Below, in pieces: positions 16,438-25,231 of a stretch of DNA of 41,717 nt; within the stretch, counting starts at the first letter, position 1, and each line of letters begins with the position of its first letter. The position numbers and the translations under genes were made by a program. This DNA comes from QQUD01 sp039029915. Lineage in GTDB: Bacteria > Chloroflexota > Anaerolineae > Promineifilales > Promineifilaceae. The notes beneath the pieces were generated by a model that searched no databases, was not told where the DNA came from, and was given only the letters and a program-made list of their open reading frames with translations. The stretch is taken from the NCBI GenBank assembly GCA_039029915.1, contig JBCCFD010000009.1, positions 1 through 41,717 on the forward strand, read 5' to 3'.

Positions 16438-18486
16438 CTATGCCATGCGTATGACGGCATCAACGGCCGTTACTCCCACATCATCCACAAACAAGGGGTT
16501 AATATCCACCTCAAGCAGGGTGTCTTGATGCGCTTCTCCAAATTTGGCAAGATTGAGGATTGCATCTATTAAGATTTGTTTATTTACGGGGGGCTGCCCG
16601 CGATAGCCATCCAGCAATGGTGCAATTTTTAATTGAGTTAAAGCGGCTTCGACCTCGTGTTGCAGCACTGGGAAAAGTAATATTTGACTATCTTTAAATA
16701 GCTCAACCAAAATGCCACCAGCCCCGATGACGAGCGCAAGCCCAAATTGTGGGTCGCGAATCAACCCTAAAATCATCTCTATGGTTGACTTGCTCCCCAT
16801 TTTTTCAACAAGAAATTCGCTGCTGAGATGCGCCATTTGGGATACGGCCGTTTGTACCTCATCCTCATTGTTTAAACCGACCTTTACGCCGCCAACATCT
16901 GATTTATGCACAATATCATCAGACAGCACTTTGAGCACAACGGGATAGCCAATTTCTTCGGCGGTAGAAACGGCCGTTTCTTTAGTGCAGACTGCCATTT
17001 GGGGAATAGGGATGCCAAATTCAGCCAGCATTGATTTACTATGGTATTCATTATGGGTAACGGCCGTGTTGGCTAACGGTTTGGCAGGTAAAAGCCCCGC
17101 CGCCTGTTCCGCCTGCCGTTGTCGCTTGTAGATCATGGCCGCCCCTTTTATGGCAAGCAGACACTCCTCAATGCCCAACATCGGAGCAATACTGCGCTGG
17201 CGCATCTCCTCAGCGATAGGGGTGGGGAAATTCTCATGCATCGTCGCCACTATCGCCCCGTTGACCTGCTGCTGATGGGCCGCATCAGCAAACGCCTCTG
17301 CAGTAATCTTCCATGTTGTTAAGTCACAAATTTGAGGATTGGGGAAGTCTAAAATCTTGAGAGAGATATCTTGAGACCCCATGAGCATGGCTGAAAAACA
17401 AGAAAACTGTGCTTGCTTGTCCCCCCAAATATAGGTGTGATAATCAAGCGGGTTACTTAAAGCCACCTTTTCTCCTAACACAGACGATAATCCGTCTGCT
17501 TGTTTTTGAATCAAAGGTGGAAAGGTTAAGCCTAGAGCATCGGCATTGTCTGCAATTAAGGCTGCTTCACCACCTGAACAGCTAATTGAGGCAATCTTTT
17601 TGCTGGGTAGAGGGCCAATGATTGAAAGGAATTTTAATGCTTCTAAAAATTGGGGAATTGAGTGTGTGCGCATGATGCCCAAGCGGCTAAAAAGGGCATT
17701 ATATAGCTGATCAGACCCGGCCAGTGAACTCGTATGGCTCATTGTCACCTGCCCCCCAAGCTCAGATGCCCCCGTTTTTAAAACAACGATTGGCACTTTT
17801 TTTCTGAGTGCGCGGAGGGCGACAGTTGAAAAAGCTTGAATATCTTTTATGCCTTCGATGTGCAAACCAACGGCCGTTACCCGCTCATCATCCAAAAGAA
17901 TATCAACATACTCTGGAATTGTGAGCCCCGCCTGATTGCCTGTTGATATGAGATAGCCTAATGGCACTGACCGCTGCTGCATGGAGAGGCTAATCATGAT
18001 GTTGCCGCTTTGACCAATCAATGCCACCCCTTTGTCAATTCTTTTTCCGCCGTGTTCATCCGGCCAAAGCGTGACCCCATCTAAATAGTTCAATGCGCCA
18101 TAGCAGTTTGGGCCAATAATTGCCATTTCTCCCATAACGTTTTGGAGCGTTGCCTGTAAGGATTGTCCAGCATCCCCAGCTTCAGCGAATCCTGCTGCAT
18201 AGCAAACGGCGCCACCTGCTCCCATTTCTGCTAATGTTTTAACTGCCTCCACCGTTAGTTGAGAGGGCACGCCAATATAAGCAGCATCAGGGACCGCTGG
18301 TAGCTCAGATAATGCATTAAAACATGGGCGACCCGCTAAAGTATCTTTTTTTGGATTAACGGCCCAAATTTGTCCTTTGTATTCAATTTTATCTAGTTGG
18401 CGAATCACTTCAGCGGCAATACTGCCCCCAATAACAACAATGGATTTTGGATTAAGCAATCGACGTAGGTTCTCTGGGTTTTTCAT
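16438..18486 (-). CDS. Acyl/acetyl-CoA synthetase, NDP-forming (fused alpha and beta subunits)
   Basis: About 682 residues from the ATG at 18484-18486, chosen for its GAGGAG site; a TTG at 18540 would add 18 residues. Domains: CoA-binding Rossmann domain (about 5-125, SIVVIGGS, AVNPKK), a succinyl-CoA-ligase-like domain with GQSGNI and the phospho-His motif SHTSSLAGSD, a second flavodoxin-like domain, and a C-terminal ATP-grasp (HKSDVGGVKVGL, GLALVIGAGGILVELF). It interconverts acyl-CoA + NDP + Pi with acid + NTP. A GNAT domain is absent, so it is not a Pat-type acetyltransferase. It carries five ACGGCCGT sites, the densest cluster in the window. It is divergent from the alpha/beta hydrolase. 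Confidence 0.9.
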   Translation of the reverse strand: MKNPENLRRLLNPKSIVVIGGSIAAEVIRQLDKIEYKGQIWAVNPKKDTLAGRPCFNALSELPAVPDAAYIGVPSQLTVEAVKTLAEMGAGGAVCYAAGFAEAGDAGQSLQATLQNVMGEMAIIGPNCYGALNYLDGVTLWPDEHGGKRIDKGVALIGQSGNIMISLSMQQRSVPLGYLISTGNQAGLTIPEYVDILLDDERVTAVGLHIEGIKDIQAFSTVALRALRKKVPIVVLKTGASELGGQVTMSHTSSLAGSDQLYNALFSRLGIMRTHSIPQFLEALKFLSIIGPLPSKKIASISCSGGEAALIADNADALGLTFPPLIQKQADGLSSVLGEKVALSNPLDYHTYIWGDKQAQFSCFSAMLMGSQDISLKILDFPNPQICDLTTWKITAEAFADAAHQQQVNGAIVATMHENFPTPIAEEMRQRSIAPMLGIEECLLAIKGAAMIYKRQRQAEQAAGLLPAKPLANTAVTHNEYHSKSMLAEFGIPIPQMAVCTKETAVSTAEEIGYPVVLKVLSDDIVHKSDVGGVKVGLNNEDEVQTAVSQMAHLSSEFLVEKMGSKSTIEMILGLIRDPQFGLALVIGAGGILVELFKDSQILLFPVLQHEVEAALTQLKIAPLLDGYRGQPPVNKQILIDAILNLAKFGEAHQDTLLEVDINPLFVDDVGVTAVDAVIRMA

Positions 18487-18615
18487 AGTGGGAAACTCCT
18501 CAAACTCGGTATTATGATGCAGTTTTTTGATTTTTCCCAACTCGATTTTGCCCTGTTTCGTGCTATATTTGGGGAATCTATCATCTTCTTAGAGGTCTAC
18601 TAGGAGCTATAAAAA

Positions 18616-19506
18616 ATGCCTGCATTAAAATCAATCATGGTACGCGAGATTTTTAGACGAGAGATGGCTAAACGCCCCCCTAGAAACGATATCAACGAAA
18701 CGCGTAAGGGGCTAGATGAGATGGGGGGACGTGCGTCGGTAGCGATTGGGACCCGAATTGAGCCCGTCGTCTTTGCCGGTGTGCCTGGCGAATGGCTCAT
18801 TCCTGAAAACGATGACAAGACGCATGTTTTGCTTTATTTACATGGGGGTGCTTATTCGGTGGGGTCGTGTGAGTCGCATCGCGGCATGGTGAGCCAGTAT
18901 GCCAAGGCGTGTGGGGCAAGGGCGCTTTTACCTGAATATCGGCTGGCACCAGAGCATCCGTTCCCATCCGGCTTGGAGGACGCAACGGCCGTTTATACCG
19001 AACTCCTCAAAACCTATGCTCCCGAGCAAATTGCTATCGCTGGTGACTCGGCTGGTGGTGGATTGACCCTAGCCACAATACAAGCCCTGCGAGAAAAACA
19101 AATACCATTACCCGCATCCATCGCTTTAATATCGGCGTGGACAGATCTGTTAGCTACTGGACAATCGATGCACACCCGCGCTAAAAAAGACCCTTGGTTT
19201 AATCCAGATGGCGTCGTCGAAGCGGCCCAGCTCTATTATCAGAGCGAAGACCCTAAAAACCCAAAGGTTTCACCTGTATTTGCTGATTATACCGGCTTTC
19301 CACCAATGCTTTTGCACGTCGGTGATTGGGAAATTCTCCTCAACGATTCGACTCGTGTCGCTCAAAAGGCCAGAGAACAGGGCGTCGATGTTACATTAGA
19401 AATATGGGATGGTATGTGGCACGTTTGGCATGCATTCTATGATCAAGTTCCAGAAGGTTTACAGGCTATTACTCAAGTTGGAGAATTCGTTCAAAAGCAT
19501 TGGTAA
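18616..19506 (+). CDS. HSL-family alpha/beta hydrolase (esterase/lipase)
   Basis: 296 residues. HGG at 76-78 is the oxyanion-hole motif and GDSAG at 143-147 holds the nucleophile Ser145. Likely partners are Asp237 (HVGDWEILLNDS) and His269 (MWHVWH). This is the GDSAG branch of the hormone-sensitive-lipase family; it hydrolyses short to medium acyl esters in the cytosol. There is no signal peptide. A TAGGAG site precedes the ATG. It has its own promoter region facing the NDP-forming synthetase, and a bidirectional hairpin follows it. Confidence 0.92.
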   Translation: MPALKSIMVREIFRREMAKRPPRNDINETRKGLDEMGGRASVAIGTRIEPVVFAGVPGEWLIPENDDKTHVLLYLHGGAYSVGSCESHRGMVSQYAKACGARALLPEYRLAPEHPFPSGLEDATAVYTELLKTYAPEQIAIAGDSAGGGLTLATIQALREKQIPLPASIALISAWTDLLATGQSMHTRAKKDPWFNPDGVVEAAQLYYQSEDPKNPKVSPVFADYTGFPPMLLHVGDWEILLNDSTRVAQKAREQGVDVTLEIWDGMWHVWHAFYDQVPEGLQAITQVGEFVQKHW

Positions 19507-19536
19507 TGTTCATTTAGCTAGAATTTGCCTAGAAAA

Positions 19537-19565
19537 CACGAAAGCCCCTATCAAGGGGCTTTGTG
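19537..19565. terminator. Hairpin between convergent hydrolase and ABC operon
   Basis: AAAGCCCC and GGGGCTTT (plus outer CAC/GTG with one bulged G) close over a short loop. On the minus strand a TTTT follows, so it may serve the sugar ABC operon as well as the hydrolase. A 30-base pure purine tract lies just after, at about 19567-19601. Confidence 0.55.
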
Positions 19566-19818
19566 TAGAAGAGAAGAGGAGGAGGAGAAGAGAAGGAGAG
19601 TTTGTTTCTATGTCCTAATAATACCCTCTTCCTATGCCCTCTGGTGTAATTCGCTTGACACCAAAATCGTACAGTTTCAGACAAAAAAAATGTCAAAAAG
19701 ATACATAAACATATGGAGAGTAAAATTTCCTTGAAAAAACAGCTTTGCAATCGATTTTATTCTCTTATTAGTAAATCACTTCGACAACAGTATTTTCAAA
19801 TTTCTTTTAGCAATCTAC

Positions 19819-20706
19819 TCAGCGCCCGCCAAAGCCTGTCATTGAGATCCCCTGAACGAAGTATCTTTGCGCAAACACAAAAATGATAATCATCGGTGTA
19901 ACCGCAATTGTGCTGGCGGCAAATACCAGTTCCCAAGAAGAGCTGAATGATTCTTGGGCATTCAATGAGGCGATACCGATCGGCAACGTCCACTTATCAA
20001 TGCTATTGAGGAAAATAAGCGGGGTTAGATAATCGTTATAGTGCTGCAGAAGCGCAAAGACTGCTACCGTTGCAATAACGGGTTTAGAAAGCGGCAAAAT
20101 AATCTGGAAAAGAATGCGCACATGGCTTGCTCCATCCATAAAGGCAGCCTCATCAAGCTCCTTTGGAATTGCTCTAAAAAATTGGCGCATAATAAATACA
20201 TACAGCGGGGTACCTGCAAACCAATACGGCACAATTAATGGCAAATGGGTGTCTATCCAGCCAAAATACCTGAACTCGATAAAACGGGGAATAATCGTAA
20301 TGACCTCAGGAATGAGAATTGTGGCCACAAGTAGTCCAAAGAAGAAATCTCGGCCGGGCCATTCCAGTCTAGCAAATGAATATGCCACCATTGCTGATGA
20401 AAGGACCGTTCCTGTTACCGCAAAGAAAACAACTCTCGCAGTATTGCCAATAAACGTAGCAAACGGCAAGCCTCTTAATTGAAATACCTTTTGAAAATTG
20501 TCCCATTGAGGATTGTCGGGTATCCAAACAACAGGTACAACAAAAATTTCAGTCGAAGCTTTTAAAGATGATGAAAACATCCACAACGCAGGAACCAAGA
20601 ATGAGATTAGAAGCAAGGTTAAAAAGATTTGCAGAAGGCTAAGCCCGAAGATGCGGCTAACCCGTTGTCGTGAAAATCTAGATGATCGAGATTGAATTGT
20701 ACTCAT
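19819..20706 (-). CDS. Carbohydrate ABC transporter permease (MalG/CUT1 type)
   Basis: 295 residues with six hydrophobic segments. The EAA loop reads ELDEAAFMDGASHVRILFQIILPLSKPV, quoted here as EAAFMDGAS followed by ILPLSKP, which docks on the ATPase. The C-terminus ends with QRYFVQGISMTGFGG, the usual MalG-like tail. It is last in a three-gene operon (binding protein, MalF-type, MalG-type), 4 bp after its partner. No ATPase gene is present, so it must share an MsmX/MalK-type ATPase from elsewhere, as many CUT1 systems do. Confidence 0.95.
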   Translation of the reverse strand: MSTIQSRSSRFSRQRVSRIFGLSLLQIFLTLLLISFLVPALWMFSSSLKASTEIFVVPVVWIPDNPQWDNFQKVFQLRGLPFATFIGNTARVVFFAVTGTVLSSAMVAYSFARLEWPGRDFFFGLLVATILIPEVITIIPRFIEFRYFGWIDTHLPLIVPYWFAGTPLYVFIMRQFFRAIPKELDEAAFMDGASHVRILFQIILPLSKPVIATVAVFALLQHYNDYLTPLIFLNSIDKWTLPIGIASLNAQESFSSSWELVFAASTIAVTPMIIIFVFAQRYFVQGISMTGFGGR

Positions 20707-20710
20707 AGAC

Positions 20711-21664
20711 CTACTCTTCGTAATAAACCCAGCGTCGCGAAATGTAGAACTGCGCGGCGGTTAACCCGATAACGATTAAAAATAACTCAATGGCTAGTGC
20801 TGATGCATACCCCATATTGAAAAACTGGAATCCTTCCCGCCAAATGTTCAAAACAATAAAGAGCGTTGAATCTGACGGGCCACCTTCAGTCATTACCTGA
20901 GCAGGAATGAAAGTTTGGAAGGAATTGACCAAGGCAAAAATCATATTTAGAAAGATGAATGGGGTCATCAGTGGGAGAGTAACGCTGAACAATCGACGCA
21001 GTGGCCCTGCACCGTCTACCTTAGCCGCTTCCATGAGTGAATCTGGGATATTACCTAGTCCGGCAATAAATATGACCATTTGGCGGCCAATCATCCACAG
21101 CGACATGAAGATAAAGGCTGGCTTTGCAAGATCAACTTGAAAGAGCCATTCAGGGGCAAATTCTACTGGTGTGGCTGAAAAGAAGTTTAAGACTCGCTCA
21201 ATCGTATCATTCAAAATTCCAAATTGAGGGTGCAGAATTCTTTGCCATACGACCGCCCACGCTACCAGAGGCACAATCAGCGGCAAGTAGAAACCAGCCC
21301 GATAAACATCGCGGAATTTGATTTTTTGAGTTAAAGCAAGCGCTAAGGTAAAGGAAATAATCAGTTGAAGAGGGACCGCAATAAAAGTGTAATAGGCACT
21401 GTTTGCTAAACTTTTAATATTGCGCACCCCAGCTGGGGTATCTGAGAACATCCGTCTGAAATTGCCAAAACCAATGAATTCAGCGGACCCAATTAAATCC
21501 CACTCTTGAAAAGAGAGCCAGAATAAGTAACCAAAAGGATAAGCAACAAATACGAAAAATCCAATAATAAATGGGGCTGCAAATAGGTAACCTAGTAGCC
21601 ACTCGCGCAGTTTTTGAGGACTTGGTCGTTTTCTGTCGCTATTGAAAAAGTTTAATGCGGCCAT
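20711..21664 (-). CDS. Carbohydrate ABC transporter permease (MalF/CUT1 type)
   Basis: 317 residues with six membrane segments, the first at about 27-50. The EAA loop MEAAKVDGAGPLRRLFSVTLP is split here as EAAKVDGAG and VTLPLMTP. It pairs with the MalG-type subunit to form the membrane channel. Its ATG follows a strong stem-loop downstream of the binding-protein gene. The gene contains no ACGGCCGT site. Confidence 0.95.
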   Translation of the reverse strand: MAALNFFNSDRKRPSPQKLREWLLGYLFAAPFIIGFFVFVAYPFGYLFWLSFQEWDLIGSAEFIGFGNFRRMFSDTPAGVRNIKSLANSAYYTFIAVPLQLIISFTLALALTQKIKFRDVYRAGFYLPLIVPLVAWAVVWQRILHPQFGILNDTIERVLNFFSATPVEFAPEWLFQVDLAKPAFIFMSLWMIGRQMVIFIAGLGNIPDSLMEAAKVDGAGPLRRLFSVTLPLMTPFIFLNMIFALVNSFQTFIPAQVMTEGGPSDSTLFIVLNIWREGFQFFNMGYASALAIELFLIVIGLTAAQFYISRRWVYYEE

Positions 21665-21691
21665 ATGATTTTTTTAAAGTTTGGAATGGAA

Positions 21692-21730
21692 CTCCCCCGT
21701 GCGTTCGACAAAAGTAAGTGCACGGGGGAG
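21692..21730 (-). promoter_or_regulatory. Intercistronic stem-loop in the sugar ABC operon
   Basis: CTCCCCCGTGC (21692-21702) pairs perfectly with GCACGGGGGAG (21720-21730) over a 17-nt loop, in the 98-bp gap between the binding-protein and MalF-type genes. Such loops commonly stabilise the binding-protein mRNA or attenuate permease expression. Confidence 0.7.
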
Positions 21731-21762
21731 AAATTAATAACAAGATTGTAAAGGTTGAAAAA

Positions 21763-23139
21763 TTAGCTAGCCCAGAATTCGTCCAAAATGGCTTGAACTG
21801 CTTCGTCAACGGCTGGCATAACTTCAGCGGCCGTAGCTGTATTGGCAATGATGGGATCATAACCAACAGGCTTAACAGCTTCTGACCAATATTGTGAACG
21901 AGATACACCACCAACGACGTCCACTTCTGAGCGTTTGAATGCTTCAATGAAGTTTGCAGCGCTTTCACAGCCAAAGCGTTCAGCTACAGTCGGCACCCAG
22001 AAACTTTCAACGAGTTCAGCATTGTTGGGGATTCGACCTGTGATGGTCGCATAGGTTTTATTGCCTTCTTCGCTGGCTAGGAAGCTGGCAAAGCGCCATG
22101 CGGCGTCGACACCGTCTGAATTAGGAATTGCTAAACCTTCTGACCATCCGCGGTGTGGCCGGTCGCCATCAGCCCCTTGAGGCATCAAAACGACATCAAA
22201 TTCAACTTCGTTGCCTTCTTCACGAAGTTCTGGCGTATTCATACGGGGCATGTACCAAGCGCCTTCATATTTCATGCCAACGTTTCCAGATTCAATAGCG
22301 ACCGCACCACCTTCTGTATCAGCAGCACTTGGGGCAACACCCATGCTGTGAACGAAGTCTTGGGCGACCAACTGGATGGCTTCAACGATTTCAGGTTGGT
22401 TAAACGTTGCTTGCTTTGGATCGACCAAGCTGTCAAATTCTTGCTTGCCGGTTGAACGAATGTAGTGGATGTCACGGAACCAGCTACCATTGGCCCAGGT
22501 TCCAAAAATCTTGCTGGCACCATCACCACTTGTAAGTGCTTCAGCGGTTGCCACGAAATCATCCATTGTCCAATCGTTGGTTGGGTAATCAACCCCAGCG
22601 GCATCAAAGACGGGTTTGCTGTAGAACATGAGCATGGTGCCCCATTGCATTGGGATCAAGATGCGCTGTCCATCACGTAAGGTGCTGTCGCTAATGCTTT
22701 GGATGTTGTCATCAAACACATTATCGAAATAGCTATCGGCGGCGACAAAATCGCTGATATCGGCAAGGACGCCTTTATCAAAGAACGGTTGCCATTCCCA
22801 ACCTTGGAATGATGAAAGGTGTGGGGTTTCTCCACCAGCGATGAGCGTATTGAGTTTGGCGTAGAATTCCGCGCCTGGTGATGATGATAAGTTGACAGTG
22901 ACGTTTGGGTTGGCTTCCGTATAGTTTGCGATGAGTTCTTCATACGCCCCCTCATCACCACCCCATGCTAGGAATTCAATGGTGACGGGTTCTGAACTAG
23001 CAGCCTCACTTCCAGAGCTACCGCTGGCATCAGGTTCTGAACCACCACAGCTTGCTAGCACGATCGCGGCAGAGCCAGCCCCAGCGAATACAAGGAATTG
23101 ACGACGGCTAAATTTGTTGTTATCAACTTCTTGGGTCAT
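21763..23139 (-). CDS. Sugar ABC transporter substrate-binding lipoprotein with Tat-type signal
   Basis: 458 residues. The N-terminus SRRQFLVFAGAGSAAI is a twin-arginine signal, and LASC at about 27-30 is a lipobox, so it is a Tat-exported lipoprotein. A Ser/Gly/Ala-rich linker (about 31-50) leads to a family-1 solute-binding fold (ITIEFLAWGGDEG-like start, FQGWEWQPFFDKGVL, and GAWYMPRM). CUT1 systems of this kind take up oligosaccharides or sugar glycerols; the ligand cannot be told. A GAGGAG site precedes the ATG. It is first in the operon and divergent from the GroEL-like gene across a 370-bp gap. Confidence 0.93.
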   Translation of the reverse strand: MTQEVDNNKFSRRQFLVFAGAGSAAIVLASCGGSEPDASGSSGSEAASSEPVTIEFLAWGGDEGAYEELIANYTEANPNVTVNLSSSPGAEFYAKLNTLIAGGETPHLSSFQGWEWQPFFDKGVLADISDFVAADSYFDNVFDDNIQSISDSTLRDGQRILIPMQWGTMLMFYSKPVFDAAGVDYPTNDWTMDDFVATAEALTSGDGASKIFGTWANGSWFRDIHYIRSTGKQEFDSLVDPKQATFNQPEIVEAIQLVAQDFVHSMGVAPSAADTEGGAVAIESGNVGMKYEGAWYMPRMNTPELREEGNEVEFDVVLMPQGADGDRPHRGWSEGLAIPNSDGVDAAWRFASFLASEEGNKTYATITGRIPNNAELVESFWVPTVAERFGCESAANFIEAFKRSEVDVVGGVSRSQYWSEAVKPVGYDPIIANTATAAEVMPAVDEAVQAILDEFWAS

Positions 23140-23509
23140 ATTTTTTTATCTCCTCACTACTTGTATAAGTGCAGTTTCCCAAAAAAGCATTATTTTTTTA
23201 CTTTCTGGAAAATGCTTTCGTATTCCATTGTTTGTTTAAGATCAACAATTTTTCGAAATACTTATTTGTGGAACATGAACGGATAGAGTGATTTTGCCAC
23301 CGTTCGATGTATATGGCAAGTATTCTATAAAGGCTTTGTGTATCTGTCCAACAAAGTGCGCGATTGTTTGAATTTTCACGATTAGACTTGGGCCGTCGCG
23401 CCTACATTCTGGTGTTAAATTCGTGTATATACGTATGAATCAAGTGTTGCTAGATTCGTTTTAAACCACTCTTTGTCATCTCGTAGGACATGATTGATAA
23501 TTGTTTAAT
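23140..23509. other. Divergent intergenic region: ABC operon / GroEL-like operon
   Basis: AT-rich, no gene seen. It contains two inverted repeats that could be operators: AAAGCATT (23184-23191) with AATGCTTT (23211-23218), close to the ABC operon start, and TTGCCA (23294-23299) with TGGCAA (23314-23319). No CIRCE heat-shock operator is visible despite the chaperonin-like gene. Confidence 0.5.
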
Positions 23510-25129
23510 ATGAATAAACCGGCTGTAATATTGAACCCTGATGCTCAAAACTTGCTTCAAGCGGGATTTTTTGAATTAGCGCACCTTTTATCCTTAACTC
23601 TAGGGCCAACGCAGGGGGCTGTCTTGGTTGATTCAGAGACGAAAGAGCGACCTGATCTGTTAACCGATGCGGCCACAATTGCCCGACGAATTATTGCATT
23701 GCCTGAACGAGGTCGTGATGTCGGGGCGATGTTACTCCGACAAACGGTATGGCGTAGTAGTCAGCGGGAAGGAGACGGAACGGCTTTAACGGCCGTTATT
23801 GCCCAAGCGATCCTCAAAGAGGCCACTAAGATGATTGCGGCTGGTGCAAACCCAATGATGGTCCAGCGAGGTGTGCGTCAGGCTGTTGATGTGGCACGTG
23901 AAGCTCTGAAAGCCCAAGCCCGACCTGTGAACAGTGATGAAGATTTAACGGCCGTTGCGCAGGCCGTGACGGGCCATCGAGCGCTGTCTGTAGTATTAGG
24001 CGAGCTTTATGATTTATTGGGGGCAGAGGCACACATCATCATTGAAGATTTTATGGCCCCATTAATTGAGCGAACTTATTTGGATGGGGGACGGTGGGAA
24101 GGTAATCTGATTTCCCCTTTTATGCACACGACCAAGATTTCCAAGAAAGCGATTCAGACAAACTGCCGTGTTGCTTTGTACCAAGAGCGTTTGCATGAGG
24201 CTGAAGACGTTGAGCCCTTGTTGGAGTTGATGATTCAAAACAAACAGAAGAAGCTTTTGCTAGTAGCCGTTGAAATTAAAGGGGCCGCTCTTGAGACTCT
24301 TGTGTTGAATCATACCAATGAAGAGACGCCGCTCAGCATAACGGCCGTTGCCTTGCCCGCAGGAGGGGAACGGGGTCGTGAGGATTTAGCTGATTTAGCT
24401 GTTTTAACCGGGGCCACCTCGATTGGGTCACACATTGGTCGACAATTACGTCACATTCAACTATCAGATTTAGGGATTGCGGGACGGGTAGAGGCCAGTA
24501 ATGAAGCCTTTTTTGTGATGCAGGGGGGAGGCAATCGGGCAGTGCGTCAGCGAGAAATTGAAGGGTTTAAAGCGCGGCTTGGGCAGATGAAGATTTATGA
24601 TGAGGACAAGAAGCGTTTGCAGATGCGCCTAAGTCGATTGACAGGAAATGCTGCCATTTTAAAGATTGGTGCGACGACGAAAGCTGAGCGAACACATTTA
24701 CATCAAAAAGCCGAGCAGGGCATTAAAGCGTTGGCGGCAACGGTCGATGGTGGGTATTTACTTGGGGGAGGGCTAGCACTGCTAAACTGTAAAACGGCCG
24801 TTTTAGCTAGCATTGATTCGCTTAATGGGGATGAACGAATGGGCGCGACGGCCGTTTTTGACGCTCTCGACATGCCTGCCATCTGTATTTTAAAGAATGC
24901 AGGGGTTTCCAGCCCAGAATCAATCTTGTCACAGCTTGATTATCATCCAGAGGGGACAATTTATGATGTCTTAACCGGACAGTATAAAGATGCATATACC
25001 GCTGGTATTGTCGATCCACTTCGAGTGGTATTGTCTTCACTGGAATCTGGTGCAAGTGGTGCCATGCTGGCCCTAAGCATCGAAACGATTGTTTTAAACA
25101 AGAAGCCAGAGATGAGTTATGATCCGTAG
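23510..25129 (+). CDS. Divergent GroEL/Cpn60 paralogue
   Basis: 539 residues from the ATG at 23510 (a TTG at 23501 is the alternative). The whole GroEL layout is present: LTLGPTQGAVL, the LLTDAATIARRI equivalent of the D52 region, EGDGTALTAVIAQAI (GDGT nucleotide loop, D87 equivalent), GANPMMVQRG, the apical domain, REDLADLAVLTGA, LQMRLSRLTGNAAILKIGA, VDGGYLLGGGLALL and GIVDPLRVV. Identity to GroEL looks low. The hydrolysis-critical D398 in GroEL's VEDAL is Gln here (AEQGI, Gln403), and the C-terminal GGM tail is absent. No GroES gene is adjacent. It heads a three-gene cluster with an Asp-box propeller. Likely a specialised or non-cycling ring rather than the housekeeping chaperonin. Five ACGGCCGT sites lie inside. 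Confidence 0.85.
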   Translation: MNKPAVILNPDAQNLLQAGFFELAHLLSLTLGPTQGAVLVDSETKERPDLLTDAATIARRIIALPERGRDVGAMLLRQTVWRSSQREGDGTALTAVIAQAILKEATKMIAAGANPMMVQRGVRQAVDVAREALKAQARPVNSDEDLTAVAQAVTGHRALSVVLGELYDLLGAEAHIIIEDFMAPLIERTYLDGGRWEGNLISPFMHTTKISKKAIQTNCRVALYQERLHEAEDVEPLLELMIQNKQKKLLLVAVEIKGAALETLVLNHTNEETPLSITAVALPAGGERGREDLADLAVLTGATSIGSHIGRQLRHIQLSDLGIAGRVEASNEAFFVMQGGGNRAVRQREIEGFKARLGQMKIYDEDKKRLQMRLSRLTGNAAILKIGATTKAERTHLHQKAEQGIKALAATVDGGYLLGGGLALLNCKTAVLASIDSLNGDERMGATAVFDALDMPAICILKNAGVSSPESILSQLDYHPEGTIYDVLTGQYKDAYTAGIVDPLRVVLSSLESGASGAMLALSIETIVLNKKPEMSYDP

Positions 25130-25231
25130 GGATAGATTTAAGAAGAGAGAAGAGGGACAAGAGTAGAGAGTTGAGGGAAGGGTGTAAGCAGACACCTGTT
25201 GGTTGCTCTTCAAATTACCAGATAAAAACAT

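Noticed and set aside
19567..19601. Thirty-base purine tract as a triplex or regulatory element
   Set aside because: Similar purine-rich filler occurs at 25138-25180 next to gene ends; no symmetry or conservation can be judged from one window.
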